Position numbers and translations under genes: made by a program. Below, in pieces: positions 50,577 through 60,246 of a stretch of 64,000 bases of DNA (its first letter is position 1; the number at the start of each line of letters is the position of its first letter). Below the pieces are notes generated by a model. The model searched no databases. It saw nothing but the letters and a program-made list of their open reading frames with translations, and was not told the DNA's origin. The stretch is from positions 744,001 to 808,000 of the forward strand of contig OZ257133.1 in NCBI GenBank assembly GCA_965279135.1. Direction: 5' to 3'. The stretch is from Croceimicrobium sp965279135. Lineage in GTDB: Bacteria > Bacteroidota > Bacteroidia > Flavobacteriales > Schleiferiaceae.

Positions 50577-51648
50577 ACAGACGAAAATAGATACTGCCTA
50601 AAATTGCTGCTCCGCTTAGTGAACTCCGTAGCTCGGGATTGCTACTGAAATCTTGAAGTTGAATTTGACTTCGAAGTCCAATACTTCGACTTCCATAAAC
50701 CTGAACTCGATAGTCAATGCCAAAAGTTGGATAAATGGACGTCATATTTAGCACTTGATTTTCATCGAACTCATTTATAAAAGTGAGATCAGTAGTAAAG
50801 ATGTTGTACCCAATTCCCGCGATTAGATGTACATGGTTCCGTCTTTTTTCCCAAAGCTGATAGCCACCATATAGCTCAAAATGAAAATAGGATTCCAGGT
50901 CGCTGGTAACGAGTTCACCTTCATTACTAAATCTCAAGTAAGACTTCCGTTCACTTAAACCTGCCGCCGCACTGAAACCGACCAGGAAGTCTTCCCAGTT
51001 GTATTCGATTAACAAGCCAATACTATGCATGGCCTGTAATTCCTCTCGAAGACTACCACTTAGATATTGGTAGTTGTAGATGATTCCGAATCCATGCGGG
51101 GGAATACTCCCCTCAGCATTTTTTTTAACCCGCTCTCGTAGCGGTTTAAGTTCTGGAGAGTCGTATAACTCTTTATCCAGAAATTGGTCGTAGGCACCTT
51201 GAATGGATTCTGAGGCGAGTAAAACCAAAACGCCTTTTTCATAATCCCTCCAGCGGTCTATAGCTAGTAGCTTTTGCGCTTCTTTTCTGGTCCACAGCAA
51301 ATGAGACTTTAATGGACTACTAAGCCCTCCTTGATTGTGGAAGTTTCGCAGATAAAGGTTCCAGTAACTAAGTGGGATACTAGTGTCCAGTCGGCCTGTT
51401 GTTTTGAGATCAAATACCAGCCGGCTGCGGATACTGGCCTCATTGGCTCCGCAATATGATTCCCAAAGATCTATGAGTGAATCACTCATGTAGGGATTAA
51501 ATTCGGGAGCTTGTAATTGCTTCATGATCATTTTCTCATTCTCCCAGCAGATGCTTGCGACCGGTTTAAACAGATTGGAGAAGTTTTGATTTTGGGCCTG
51601 AACGAGAAAGCCCGTACTGAAGAAAATGATGAATAGGCGGAGTTTCAT
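50575..51648 (-). CDS. Secreted protein with C-terminal beta-barrel-like region, unknown function
   Basis: A 357-residue protein from the ATG at 51648 (MKLRLFIIFF; the frame stays open 18 nt further). It has a signal peptide (cleavage near LVQAQ, 19). Residues about 20-185 are helical. From about 190 on there are alternating aromatic strands (FGIIYNYQYL, GLLIEYNWEDFLVGFSAAAGL, HFELYGGYQLW, HVHLIAGIGYNIF, GAAILGSIYFRL) ending in F-x-L-like residues, as in small outer-membrane barrels. I do not recognise a family. It is the last gene of a long leftward run. Confidence 0.65.
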   Translation of the reverse strand: MKLRLFIIFFSTGFLVQAQNQNFSNLFKPVASICWENEKMIMKQLQAPEFNPYMSDSLIDLWESYCGANEASIRSRLVFDLKTTGRLDTSIPLSYWNLYLRNFHNQGGLSSPLKSHLLWTRKEAQKLLAIDRWRDYEKGVLVLLASESIQGAYDQFLDKELYDSPELKPLRERVKKNAEGSIPPHGFGIIYNYQYLSGSLREELQAMHSIGLLIEYNWEDFLVGFSAAAGLSERKSYLRFSNEGELVTSDLESYFHFELYGGYQLWEKRRNHVHLIAGIGYNIFTTDLTFINEFDENQVLNMTSIYPTFGIDYRVQVYGSRSIGLRSQIQLQDFSSNPELRSSLSGAAILGSIYFRL

Positions 51649-51681
51649 ATTAAAAGAGTACATCACAAAAATCCGGCCTTT

Positions 51682-52755
51682 TTACCTTAAAGTGAATTCT
51701 GAAATAACCGGATAATGATCACTTAGCTTTTCTTTGATCACCTCATACTGATGACACTGGAAATAGTTTGGACTATAGAGGAGGTAATCTATTCTAAGCT
51801 TTAGCGGTTTTCGATCGAAAGTAGTAACGAAGCCTTCACCTGCGGCGATATAGGAATCTTCTAAATGCTTATTCAGATGGTGATAGGTATAGCTGTATGG
51901 TGGATCATTGAAGTCACCTCCCACAATTAAAGGCATATCCAAGTCAGTGAATAAACTATCCAGATACTCCACTTGATAAGCCCTTTTCTTAAAGGCATTG
52001 GAAAGACTACCGCTAATTCGATTAAGGTCTTCTTGCAGTCCGTCTTGATTCAATTGATTGAGATCTTCGTAATCGGCACTTCCTAGTCCTACCGAGCTAA
52101 GGTGGAGGTTAAATACTCGGAAAACAGAGTTTTTCCAGGCGATATCTGCCCAAATTGCCCTGCCATTTTTAAGACTTCCTTCCGGTCCGGGCAACTCGTA
52201 ATAACCGCTATTTACAATGGGGTATCTCGAGTAGATGATGTTGCCATTTCGCGTATGATGTTCATCTAACAGGCTGTATTGATATGGGTAGTCGATCTGC
52301 CATCCTTGTTGCTCAGTTCGAAATTCTTGTAATAGGAGTAAATCTGGAGATTCCTTGAGTACTAAGGCGGAAATCTTTTCCGGGATCTGCTCATCTTCCA
52401 ACCACATAAATTGATTCAAGCTGCGCACATTGTAAGTCATCACCTTTAAAGCTGAGCCTGCAGCTACAACTTGCCGGGTATGATGTCCTTGATATAAAAG
52501 AGGGATTTGATTAAACCCAAGGAGAATGGCCACCAGTGGCAGAACAATTTTGATTTTTACCCGAAGCGCCCACCAAAGGGCAAAGATGATGTTGGCTAAG
52601 AGAAGATAGGGGTAGGCCAGACCCAGGAAAGAGAATCCTGTAAAGTACTTCGGGCTTACATAATTACTCAGGTAGGAACACATCAGCCCAAAGGCTGCTA
52701 TGGTGTTTACAACATATAGGAGACCATCTAAAAAAGATTTACGCTTTTTGGCCAT
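51682..52755 (-). CDS. Endonuclease/exonuclease/phosphatase (EEP) family membrane protein
   Basis: A 357-residue protein with three N-terminal transmembrane helices (about residues 10-90) and a C-terminal EEP domain. Catalytic motifs are VMTYNVRSLNQF, LLLQEFRT, GGDFNDPPYSYTY and a final SDHYPVISEF, which give the metal-binding and catalytic residues. The domain faces the periplasm or outside by this topology (inference). The family includes DNase-I-like nucleases and phosphodiesterases; substrate is unknown. It lies 3 nt after the second rhomboid gene. Confidence 0.87.
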   Translation of the reverse strand: MAKKRKSFLDGLLYVVNTIAAFGLMCSYLSNYVSPKYFTGFSFLGLAYPYLLLANIIFALWWALRVKIKIVLPLVAILLGFNQIPLLYQGHHTRQVVAAGSALKVMTYNVRSLNQFMWLEDEQIPEKISALVLKESPDLLLLQEFRTEQQGWQIDYPYQYSLLDEHHTRNGNIIYSRYPIVNSGYYELPGPEGSLKNGRAIWADIAWKNSVFRVFNLHLSSVGLGSADYEDLNQLNQDGLQEDLNRISGSLSNAFKKRAYQVEYLDSLFTDLDMPLIVGGDFNDPPYSYTYHHLNKHLEDSYIAAGEGFVTTFDRKPLKLRIDYLLYSPNYFQCHQYEVIKEKLSDHYPVISEFTLR

Positions 52756-52758
52756 CTC

Positions 52759-53652
52759 CTAGTCCTTGCCAAATTTAAAGAGGTGGTCCTTTTCTTCTTT
52801 GCTCAAACTGTCATACCCACTGCGCGATATCTTTTCCAAAATGAGATTGAGTTTTTCCTCATCCTGTTCATCAGATGATTTTTTAGCTCTACTGCGGCTC
52901 CCGCCAGGCTTGGAATATACCTTTTTCAATTTAGGCTTAGGCTTGAAAAGATTAGAGATTCGGTCCAGGATTGCAGCAAAGCCTTCGGTTAAGTCGCGTC
53001 CTTGGGTGTAGGCTCTTGCCATCATGAACCCAAATGCAGCACCACCGATATGGGCGAAGCGTCCGCCGGCATTATTTCCTTCTCCCAGGGCTACCAAATC
53101 AATCAAGAAAGCAAATGCAGCGATTCCCCATAAGGGTATAGTAATAATGAAAAGATTAACCGGATAACGAGGGTTATAGGTTGCGATGGCAATGATTACA
53201 GCCATAACACCAGCAGATGCACCTCGGTTATCGCTTCCACTAACTACCTCTGTAAAGGCCGGAAAAATGTTGTATGCTAGAATGTAAAGTATGCCTCCCA
53301 GTATTCCTCCAATGAGGTAGGTTGCGATCAGCCGTCGACCGCCAAAATATTGGAGAAAGAGCCGACCACCAAAATACAGCCACAGCATATTGAAAAAGAT
53401 ATGCCGCAAACCTTGATGCAAGAACATATAGCTAATAATGGACCAGGGTCGGGTCGCAAATTGGAAAAGATCAGACGGAAGTGCGGTAAAGGAAATAAAG
53501 GTTCCCGTTATGGCGTGTTGGGCCTGAAACAGGAAGTCTATAATTCCGAGGAGTAAATAGAGAATGTAGACTCCCAAATTGATCATAATCAATTGGGTAA
53601 GAGCCCCCCCTTCTCTAAAAAACCGCTTGATCTGATCCCAAATGGAGTTCAT
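52759..53652 (-). CDS. Rhomboid family intramembrane serine protease with DUF6576-like tail
   Basis: A 297-residue protein. Six transmembrane helices span about residues 20-215. The catalytic Ser146 is in RGASAGVM and the His201 in RFAHIGGAAFGF. The tail (about 215-297) is basic and then has a helical DUF6576-like end (LNLILEKISRSGYDSLSKEEKDHLF). Rhomboids cleave substrates within the membrane. It is adjacent to the other rhomboid gene with a one-base overlap. Confidence 0.9.
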   Translation of the reverse strand: MNSIWDQIKRFFREGGALTQLIMINLGVYILYLLLGIIDFLFQAQHAITGTFISFTALPSDLFQFATRPWSIISYMFLHQGLRHIFFNMLWLYFGGRLFLQYFGGRRLIATYLIGGILGGILYILAYNIFPAFTEVVSGSDNRGASAGVMAVIIAIATYNPRYPVNLFIITIPLWGIAAFAFLIDLVALGEGNNAGGRFAHIGGAAFGFMMARAYTQGRDLTEGFAAILDRISNLFKPKPKLKKVYSKPGGSRSRAKKSSDEQDEEKLNLILEKISRSGYDSLSKEEKDHLFKFGKD

Positions 53653-54377
53653 TAGTGATAAGTTCCGTGTTTACTTTTCCAATATCGTAAAATTAAGAAA
53701 CCAAAGAGCATTCCACCCAGGTGAGCAAAATGAGCAACATTTCCTCCCGCATTTGCAAAACCGCGGTATAATTCTAAAAGCCCAAAGGCTAAAACGAGGT
53801 ATTTGGCTTTAATTGGGAATAGGAAATTCAGATAAACTACCTGATCCTTAAAGATCATTCCGAAAGCCATAAGTACTCCGAACACTGCCCCTGAAGCACC
53901 TACAGTTGGCCGGTTCATTAAAAGATTGACTTTGGCCAGGGCCGGATCAGTATAATTTTTGTTTTGTAACAGGACCTGATAGCCCTCGTTTCGCACTAAT
54001 TCTAAACCAGCCGCACTTATATCCTGAATGGCGTAATAGAGTTCAAAATATTGAGCTCCAAAGTGCAAAAATGCAGCACCTAAACCAGTGATGATGTAAT
54101 AGTTCAAAAAACGCTTAGCCCCCCAAATATTCTCCAATGCATATCCGAACATCCAAAGCATGAAGAGATTACTGAAAATATGACCCCAATCCGCATGCAT
54201 AAACATGTGAGTGACTAATTGATGAGGCATGAAAAATCCCGAGCTTGGTAGGTACAGGGCCAAATAACGACCAAGATCCAAACCGGTATTAAATAGTACC
54301 CCCGTTCCAATAAAGAACAACAGGTTAATGATCATCAAATTCTTAATGACCGGAGGCAAAAGAGAAAAACGTCGCAT
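53652..54377 (-). CDS. Rhomboid family intramembrane serine protease
   Basis: A 241-residue six-helix protein. The catalytic Ser162 is in VGASGAVFG and the His219 in AHFAHLGGM, with HMFMHADWGHIFSNLFMLWMFG in helix 2. A loop of about 45 residues (about 110-155) before the catalytic helix is longer than usual. Its start overlaps the mutL stop by one base. The order mutL-rhomboid-rhomboid-EEP is frequent in Flavobacteriia. Confidence 0.92.
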   Translation of the reverse strand: MRRFSLLPPVIKNLMIINLLFFIGTGVLFNTGLDLGRYLALYLPSSGFFMPHQLVTHMFMHADWGHIFSNLFMLWMFGYALENIWGAKRFLNYYIITGLGAAFLHFGAQYFELYYAIQDISAAGLELVRNEGYQVLLQNKNYTDPALAKVNLLMNRPTVGASGAVFGVLMAFGMIFKDQVVYLNFLFPIKAKYLVLAFGLLELYRGFANAGGNVAHFAHLGGMLFGFLILRYWKSKHGTYH

Positions 54378-56182
54378 TAACTAAATGTTTTATCCAACTC
54401 GTCTAAATCGAGATTGATAATTGTGGGTCGGCCCTCTGGACTGTGATAAGGTGCTTTACAGGCAAATAGTTCATCAACCAGATGAGCCATTGCCGAAGGT
54501 TCAAGAACAGTGCCCACTTTTAATGCTGCCACTTTGGCCATTTTTGCCGCCATTTTTTCCTGCAATTCTTCTCTGCTGTGAGCATTGTGGTTCTTGGCAG
54601 CTTCAAGCAGTAGATGGAGCATTTCATCCAGGTCTGGGTTTTCCAGGAATAGGGGGATGCCATGCACGACTAACTCTTGTTGCCCGAACTCATCAAGATC
54701 AAAGCCCATCTCTCGAAGGGTGGGCAATAGTTCTTTTATTTCATTAAAATCCCCTGTTGTAAAGGAGACCTGACTGGGAAACAAAAGCTGTTGAGAAGCG
54801 ACCTGTTGGTTTTCTAAGGATGTGAGAATTTTCTCAAACAAAACTCGTTGGTGAGCCCGGTTTTGATGAATCAACATCAAACCCTCTCCATGAGATTTTA
54901 AAAGGTATTTCTTTCCTACCTGAATGTAAGACACCAAATCGTGTTGCTCCGGATCTACTAATCGACCTTGCTCTTGTTCTTGAGGAAATTCAGGAATCTG
55001 ACTTAGCAAGGACTCCCATTCTTGACTTTCACGAGATTTAGGGGCCGACTGCTGATTAGAGCCCCCACCAGATTTTTGAGACTCAAAAGGATTAAAGTTG
55101 GGATCAATATAGATACCCGGCGCCTGTACCGGCCTTTTATCGGTGGGAGGGACATATTGCTGATCGTGATCAAAATCTAGGCTGGGTGCAATATTGTACT
55201 GGCCTAAGGAATGCTTTACAGCGGTGCGAATAATACTGTGAATCACCCTTTCATCTTCAAACTTTATCTCGGTCTTGGTAGGATGAATATTGACATCAAT
55301 ACGGGCAGGGTCTAGTTCCATAAAGAGGAAATAGCTAGGGTGGCAATCTTCCTGCAGTAAACCTTCAAAGGCTTTTTGTACCGCCTTGTGTAAATAGGGA
55401 TTGCGGATATAGCGATAGTTCACAAAAAAGAACTGCTCGCCTCTCGTCTTCTTGGCAAACTCTGGTTTACCGACAAAACCTCGTAGCCGAATGAGTTCCG
55501 TATCCTCATCAACCGGCACTAGCTTTTCGTTATAGCGCTTTCCGAAAATGTTTACGATCCGTTGCCGCTGACTACTGCCAGGCAAGTTGAAGAGTTCCGA
55601 TCCATTATGCTCAAAGCGAAAGGCTACTTCAGGATGCGCTAAAGCGACCCTTTCGAACTCATCAATGATATGACGTAACTCAACTTGATTAGACTTAAGG
55701 AAATTTCGTCGGGCGGGAATATTGTAGAAAAGATTCTGCACTTTGATGGTTGTGCCTTCCGGGCACTGGCAAAATTCCTGAGATTCAACCTCATTTGCGG
55801 CGACCTTTATATCAGTGCCAAGCTCTTCGCCTCGCAGGCGAGTTTTCAGGTTCATTTTAGCCACCGCCGCTATTGAGGCCAGAGCTTCACCACGGAATCC
55901 CTTGGTGGTAATAGAGAATATATCTTCCGCCTTTTCAATTTTGGAAGTGGCATGGCGTTCCAGAGCCATGCGAGCATCGGTTTCACTCATTCCTTTGCCA
56001 TTATCACTAACCTGAATGAGATTTTTACCACTATCGCTTGCTATCAAGCTTATCTCGCTTGCATCAGCATCAACGCTGTTTTCCAGTAGCTCTTTAACTA
56101 CGGAGGCGGGTCGCTGAACTACTTCTCCGGCAGCAATTTGGTTGGCTACATTATCGGGCAGAAGCCGGATGATATCCGCCAT
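54377..56182 (-). CDS. mutL: DNA mismatch repair protein MutL, endonuclease motif degenerate
   Basis: A 601-residue GHKL ATPase that couples MutS recognition to downstream repair. The N-terminal half has ELLENSVDADA, VSDNGKGM and KGFRGEALASIAAV. The C-terminal dimer domain starts near residue 400. The site that is DQHAxxE in nicking MutL reads HQNRAHQ at residues 439-445, and the zinc-binding CPHGRP segment reads SPEGRP. Both suggest no intrinsic nuclease activity. It heads a string with the rhomboid genes and follows the small gene at 56183 with no gap. Confidence 0.96.
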   Translation of the reverse strand: MADIIRLLPDNVANQIAAGEVVQRPASVVKELLENSVDADASEISLIASDSGKNLIQVSDNGKGMSETDARMALERHATSKIEKAEDIFSITTKGFRGEALASIAAVAKMNLKTRLRGEELGTDIKVAANEVESQEFCQCPEGTTIKVQNLFYNIPARRNFLKSNQVELRHIIDEFERVALAHPEVAFRFEHNGSELFNLPGSSQRQRIVNIFGKRYNEKLVPVDEDTELIRLRGFVGKPEFAKKTRGEQFFFVNYRYIRNPYLHKAVQKAFEGLLQEDCHPSYFLFMELDPARIDVNIHPTKTEIKFEDERVIHSIIRTAVKHSLGQYNIAPSLDFDHDQQYVPPTDKRPVQAPGIYIDPNFNPFESQKSGGGSNQQSAPKSRESQEWESLLSQIPEFPQEQEQGRLVDPEQHDLVSYIQVGKKYLLKSHGEGLMLIHQNRAHQRVLFEKILTSLENQQVASQQLLFPSQVSFTTGDFNEIKELLPTLREMGFDLDEFGQQELVVHGIPLFLENPDLDEMLHLLLEAAKNHNAHSREELQEKMAAKMAKVAALKVGTVLEPSAMAHLVDELFACKAPYHSPEGRPTIINLDLDELDKTFS

Positions 56183-56470
56183 TTAATTCATGATTAAGAG
56201 ATAGGTGAGCGCTAGTAGGGCCACGATGATTAGTAATAAGGTACGATTGGAAGATTTCACTTTGCTGGGACGATTGTTTTGCCAGCTTTGACGTAAATCC
56301 CCGCGAAGCATTTCAGTTCGTCTAGGATTTGAATTACCATCTTCTTGCTTCTGATACTTCCTCCTCAAATTGTCGAGGCGTTCTTTATTCTCGTCGTAAT
56401 AGCGTGGGGTGAATTCAAAAGTCTTATGCTTGTTCTGGCGCATAAAACTGGGCAATTTTGGTGCTTGCAT
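56183..56470 (-). CDS. Small C-terminally anchored membrane protein
   Basis: A 95-residue protein with a basic, polar N-terminal part (FEFTPRYYDENKERL) and one C-terminal transmembrane helix (about 77-94). This tail-anchored topology is common in the mutL neighbourhood of Bacteroidota, where the gene is sometimes misannotated as riboflavin synthase beta; the sequence here shows no such enzyme. Function is unknown. It abuts mutL directly. Confidence 0.72.
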   Translation of the reverse strand: MQAPKLPSFMRQNKHKTFEFTPRYYDENKERLDNLRRKYQKQEDGNSNPRRTEMLRGDLRQSWQNNRPSKVKSSNRTLLLIIVALLALTYLLIMN

Positions 56471-56490
56471 GTTCGAGGTTTTAATAGTTA

Positions 56491-57468
56491 TTACTCCTGC
56501 TCTGCAGCCTCCTGCCTAATCGGCTGATCAATAGGTTGATCCATCCGATTCGCATCCTTTTTAGGAATTACAAACTCATAAACTTTGGCCTCTGGATTAG
56601 GAAGATACTCCATCCTTAGCCAGGGATTATGGTATTTCAATACGCGATAGCTGATTCCATACTTTTGGTTGAAATGGCTTACGTGGCTTAGGCTGCTATC
56701 TACTTGCACTGTAAAGGTTTCCAAAGGTTGATAGCGGTCTTTACTTCGAACGTGAAAACCATATGCCTCAGGGTCTTCCAGAATTTCCTTTACAGCGAGC
56801 AGTCTATAGACATAACGCGCTGTTTCGGGATTTAAGTTTAGAGCGTAATAGGAGTTTTCTCTTTGACGTTTCATTTGCTTTTGTAAGCCAGACATTCCCA
56901 GGTTGTACGAAGCCGCTGCCAGGGTCCAGGAACCAAATTCTGCATAGGCCTCCTTAAGATAGGTGCAAGCGACTTGGGTAGCTTTCTCAAGATGATAGCG
57001 CTCATCGACTTCACGGTCTATTTCCAATCCGTATTGCTTCCCGGTCTTTTCCATAATCTGCCAAAAGCCAACTGCTCCCGCAGGAGAAACTACCGGCATG
57101 AAACCAGATTCGATGAGGGGTAGGTATTTGAAGTCTTCAGGAATTCCATTTTCCTTCAAAATCCTTTCAATTGTTGGGAAATATCGGGCAGACCTCTTAA
57201 TAAAAAGTACAGTCTGACTCTGCCAATAAGTATTAACCAGAAGCTCCCGATCAAAGGCCTCTATAACCTGAGGATCACTCATGGGAACTGATTCCCCAGC
57301 GAAGTCCAGCTCTTCGGGAATAGGTAAACTGTAAATGCTGTAATTGTCCTGTAAATCTTTCTTCTGACCTTCATCATCTCGATCTCCATATTTTGCAAAA
57401 GTGAGTAATGAGGCAATGCCAATTAAAGCGGTATAGAGGGCAATTCTTTCAGTAGTATTTTTCATCAA
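56491..57468 (-). CDS. Lytic transglycosylase (SLT domain)
   Basis: A 325-residue murein-cleaving enzyme with an N-terminal membrane anchor or signal (about 8-25). The SLT domain (about 100-240) has the catalytic glutamate in LPLIESGFMP, then SPAGAVGFWQIMEKTGKQYGL and LAAASYNLGMSGL. The C-terminal part (about 245-325) may be a LysM-like or dimerisation segment (HFNQKYGISYRVLKYHNPWL). The product would be 1,6-anhydromuropeptides. It overlaps rfbC by 4 nt. Confidence 0.9.
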   Translation of the reverse strand: MMKNTTERIALYTALIGIASLLTFAKYGDRDDEGQKKDLQDNYSIYSLPIPEELDFAGESVPMSDPQVIEAFDRELLVNTYWQSQTVLFIKRSARYFPTIERILKENGIPEDFKYLPLIESGFMPVVSPAGAVGFWQIMEKTGKQYGLEIDREVDERYHLEKATQVACTYLKEAYAEFGSWTLAAASYNLGMSGLQKQMKRQRENSYYALNLNPETARYVYRLLAVKEILEDPEAYGFHVRSKDRYQPLETFTVQVDSSLSHVSHFNQKYGISYRVLKYHNPWLRMEYLPNPEAKVYEFVIPKKDANRMDQPIDQPIRQEAAEQE

Positions 57469-58013
57469 AATAAAAATTGAGTTTCCAGCTCCGAGAGCGG
57501 TCTGGCACTGATGTCCTTTTCAGATAATAGAGGATTTTCAATTCCCCAATCTATATTCAGTGCAGGGTCATTCCATAGAACCGAACCTTCAGACTCTTTA
57601 TTGTAAACATTGGTGCATTTGTAAGCAAAAATGGTATGGTCTTCAAGGGTAGCAAAGCCATGCGCAAATCCCGGTGGTATCCAAAACATCAGTTTGTTTT
57701 CTCCACTAAGCTTCACTTTGTGATGCTGTCCATAGGTAGGTGAACCTTTGCGAATATCAACAACTACATCTAGTACGGCACCTTGTATGACTCTTACCAG
57801 TTTACCCTGAGCAAATGGTGGGTTTTGAAAATGTAATCCTCTTAAAACACCTTTACTGCTCAAAGATTGGTTGTCTTGAACAAACTCGAGGTTGACGCCA
57901 ATTTTTTCAAAGGCCTCCTTATTGTAGGACTCGTAAAAGTAGCCTCTATCATCACCAAAAACTCTTGGTACAATCTCCAGGAGTCCCGGAATGTTGGTTT
58001 CAATTATTTGCAT
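57465..58013 (-). CDS. rfbC: dTDP-4-dehydrorhamnose 3,5-epimerase
   Basis: A 182-residue cupin epimerase of the dTDP-L-rhamnose pathway. It matches VFGDDRGYFYESYN, LRGLHFQNPPFAQGKLVRVIQGAVLDVVVDIRKGSPTYG and the lid WIPPGFAHGFATL. I use the ATG at 58013 (MQIIETNIPG); the open frame extends to 58064 into recQ, which would give an unconserved N-terminus. The other rhamnose genes (rfbA, rfbB, rfbD) are not in the window. It overlaps the transglycosylase gene by 4 nt and follows recQ. Confidence 0.93.
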   Translation of the reverse strand: MQIIETNIPGLLEIVPRVFGDDRGYFYESYNKEAFEKIGVNLEFVQDNQSLSSKGVLRGLHFQNPPFAQGKLVRVIQGAVLDVVVDIRKGSPTYGQHHKVKLSGENKLMFWIPPGFAHGFATLEDHTIFAYKCTNVYNKESEGSVLWNDPALNIDWGIENPLLSEKDISARPLSELETQFLF

Positions 58014-58047
58014 GTAGTAGGGAAATATCGCTTTGCGGCTAAAATAA

Positions 58048-60246
58048 TCAGTTCGCCACTTCACTCATGAATTTAATGCGCATTAATCGCAATTCTTCTT
58101 CACTATAATCTCCATCAAATTCTTCAAAAGCTTCTTCGAGATCATCCGATTCTGCTTCCATGAAATAATCATGTACTTCTTCTAATTGCTCTTCATCAAA
58201 AAGATCTTCCAGTACATAGTTCAGATTGACCTTGGTTCCCGAATGAACAATGTGTTCTATCTCTCTAATCAGGTCGTCCATACTTAATCCCTTGGCCGAC
58301 GCGATATCCTCAAGGGGTAGTTTGCGATCGGTACTTTGGATGATATAAACCTTGAGGCCGGATTTGTTGACCACTGATTTTACCAGTAGTCCGTCTCCCT
58401 TCTCAATATTGTTGTCTTCAACGTATTTCTGGATAAGCTCCAGGAATGGGCCGCCGAACTTTCGCGCTTTGCCTTCTCCGACTCCTGAAATCTGCTTTAA
58501 CTCATCCAAACTGGTAGGGTAGTGCAGGGCCATTTCATTGAGGGAGGGTTCCTGGAAAACGGTGAAAGGAGGTAAGCCCTTAGACTTAGCCACTTTTCGA
58601 GTAAGATCTTTCAACATCCCAAAAAGTTGAGGATCGAAGGATGCTCCACTTTTCTGTTCAGAGATAATTTCTTCCTTACCGGCTTCTTCCACATAATCAT
58701 GGTCTTCCGCGATCATGAAGTTCGTAGGATTCTCCATGAAATGATGCGACTTCTCATTGAGAAAAAGCACTCCATATTTCTCAATATCCTTGCGCAGGTA
58801 GCCTTGTACGATAGCCTGGCGAATTACCGACATCCAATGCTTCTCATCTTTATCCGCTCCCTGATTAAAGACATCCAGGTTTTGAACCTTGTACTGTTTG
58901 GTGATAGAATTGAGCTTTCCGGTAAGGGTGTCAACCAAGGATTTAGCCTTAAACCTCTGGGCGGTAGCCACAATAGTTTTAATTACCAATTGCAGGTCCT
59001 CCCGAGCATCGAACTGTTTGCGCGGATTTTGACTGTTATCGTCATTCTTAGCTCCTGGTCCATTTTCCTCATCAAACTCTTCTCCGAAATAATGCAGAAG
59101 GAACTTGCGACGGTTCATGGCCGTTTCCGCATAGGCGATAACTTCTTGCAAAAGCTGCATACCTACTTCTTGCTCTGAAACAGGTTTACCGTTTAGAAAT
59201 TTTTCCAGTTTCTCTACATCCTTATAGGAATAGAAAGCCAGGCAATGTCCTTCACCACCATCACGACCCGCTCTTCCGGTTTCCTGGTAATAGCTTTCCA
59301 GGCTTTTCGGCATATCGTAGTGAATCACGAATCGAACATCAGGTTTGTCGATCCCCATTCCGAAAGCGATAGTAGCCACAATAACATCAGCTTCCTCCAT
59401 TAGAAAGGCATCCTGATGTCTGGAACGAGAAGAGGCATCTAAACCCGCATGATACGGGAGCGATTTGATACCATTTACTTGAAGCGTTTGCGCCAACTCC
59501 TCCACCTTTTTACGGCTGAGGCAGTAGATGATCCCACTTTTACCATCGTTCTTTTTAATGAATCGGATGATATCCCGATCTACATTTTTGGTTTTGGGCC
59601 TTACTTCATAGAACAGATTGGCCCGATTAAAGCTGGCTTTGAACACCTCGGCATTTTCCATACCCAGGTTTTTCTGAATGTCGCTCTGAACTTTAGGGGT
59701 AGCGGTGGCAGTTAAGCCAATAATAGGTTTACGACCAATCTTTTTTATGATGTTTTTCAGATTGCGGTATTCCGGTCTAAAATCATGTCCCCACTCGGAG
59801 ATACAGTGAGCTTCATCAATAGCGAAGAAAGAAATCTTAGCGCTTTTGAGAAATTCAATGTTATCCTCTTTGGTTAACGACTCTGGGGCGACATAGAGCA
59901 GTTTAGTGGTACCATCCAGGATATCGGATTTTACCTGCTCCACATCTCTTTTACTTAATGATGAGTTTAATACATGGGCAATGCCATTTTCGGCGGCAAA
60001 GCCACGTAGGCTATCCACCTGATTTTTCATCAGGGCAATGAGAGGTGAGACAACTATGGCGGTGCCTTCCTGCATAATCGCAGGCAACTGATAACATAAG
60101 GACTTTCCTCCCCCGGTGGGCATTATTACGAAAGTGTCATTACCGGCGAGGACGTTTTCTACAACTGGCTCTTGATTTCCCTTGAACTGGCTAAAACCAA
60201 AGAAACGCTTTAGGTGTTCTTGAGCCGTGGAAACATAATTTTCCAA
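58048..60246 (-). CDS. recQ: ATP-dependent DNA helicase RecQ
   Basis: A 732-residue 3'-5' helicase of recombination and fork repair. Motifs are IMPTGGGKSLCYQLPA (Walker A), AIDEAHCISEWGHDFRPEY (DEAH), IAFGMGIDKPDVRFV and QETGRAGRDG. An RQC region (about 380-520) and an HRDC domain (about 545-625, LGEAR-like SGVGEGKARKFG) follow. An acidic tail (DLEEAFEEFDGDYSEEE) is an extra. The start is TTG at 60246. It is divergent from tatC. Confidence 0.96.
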   Translation of the reverse strand: MENYVSTAQEHLKRFFGFSQFKGNQEPVVENVLAGNDTFVIMPTGGGKSLCYQLPAIMQEGTAIVVSPLIALMKNQVDSLRGFAAENGIAHVLNSSLSKRDVEQVKSDILDGTTKLLYVAPESLTKEDNIEFLKSAKISFFAIDEAHCISEWGHDFRPEYRNLKNIIKKIGRKPIIGLTATATPKVQSDIQKNLGMENAEVFKASFNRANLFYEVRPKTKNVDRDIIRFIKKNDGKSGIIYCLSRKKVEELAQTLQVNGIKSLPYHAGLDASSRSRHQDAFLMEEADVIVATIAFGMGIDKPDVRFVIHYDMPKSLESYYQETGRAGRDGGEGHCLAFYSYKDVEKLEKFLNGKPVSEQEVGMQLLQEVIAYAETAMNRRKFLLHYFGEEFDEENGPGAKNDDNSQNPRKQFDAREDLQLVIKTIVATAQRFKAKSLVDTLTGKLNSITKQYKVQNLDVFNQGADKDEKHWMSVIRQAIVQGYLRKDIEKYGVLFLNEKSHHFMENPTNFMIAEDHDYVEEAGKEEIISEQKSGASFDPQLFGMLKDLTRKVAKSKGLPPFTVFQEPSLNEMALHYPTSLDELKQISGVGEGKARKFGGPFLELIQKYVEDNNIEKGDGLLVKSVVNKSGLKVYIIQSTDRKLPLEDIASAKGLSMDDLIREIEHIVHSGTKVNLNYVLEDLFDEEQLEEVHDYFMEAESDDLEEAFEEFDGDYSEEELRLMRIKFMSEVAN

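Noticed and set aside
58627..59178. Long open frame on the plus strand (183 codons) opposite recQ
   Set aside because: It lies wholly inside recQ, has no recognisable domain, and its amino acids follow from the codon usage of recQ. A reading-frame shadow.
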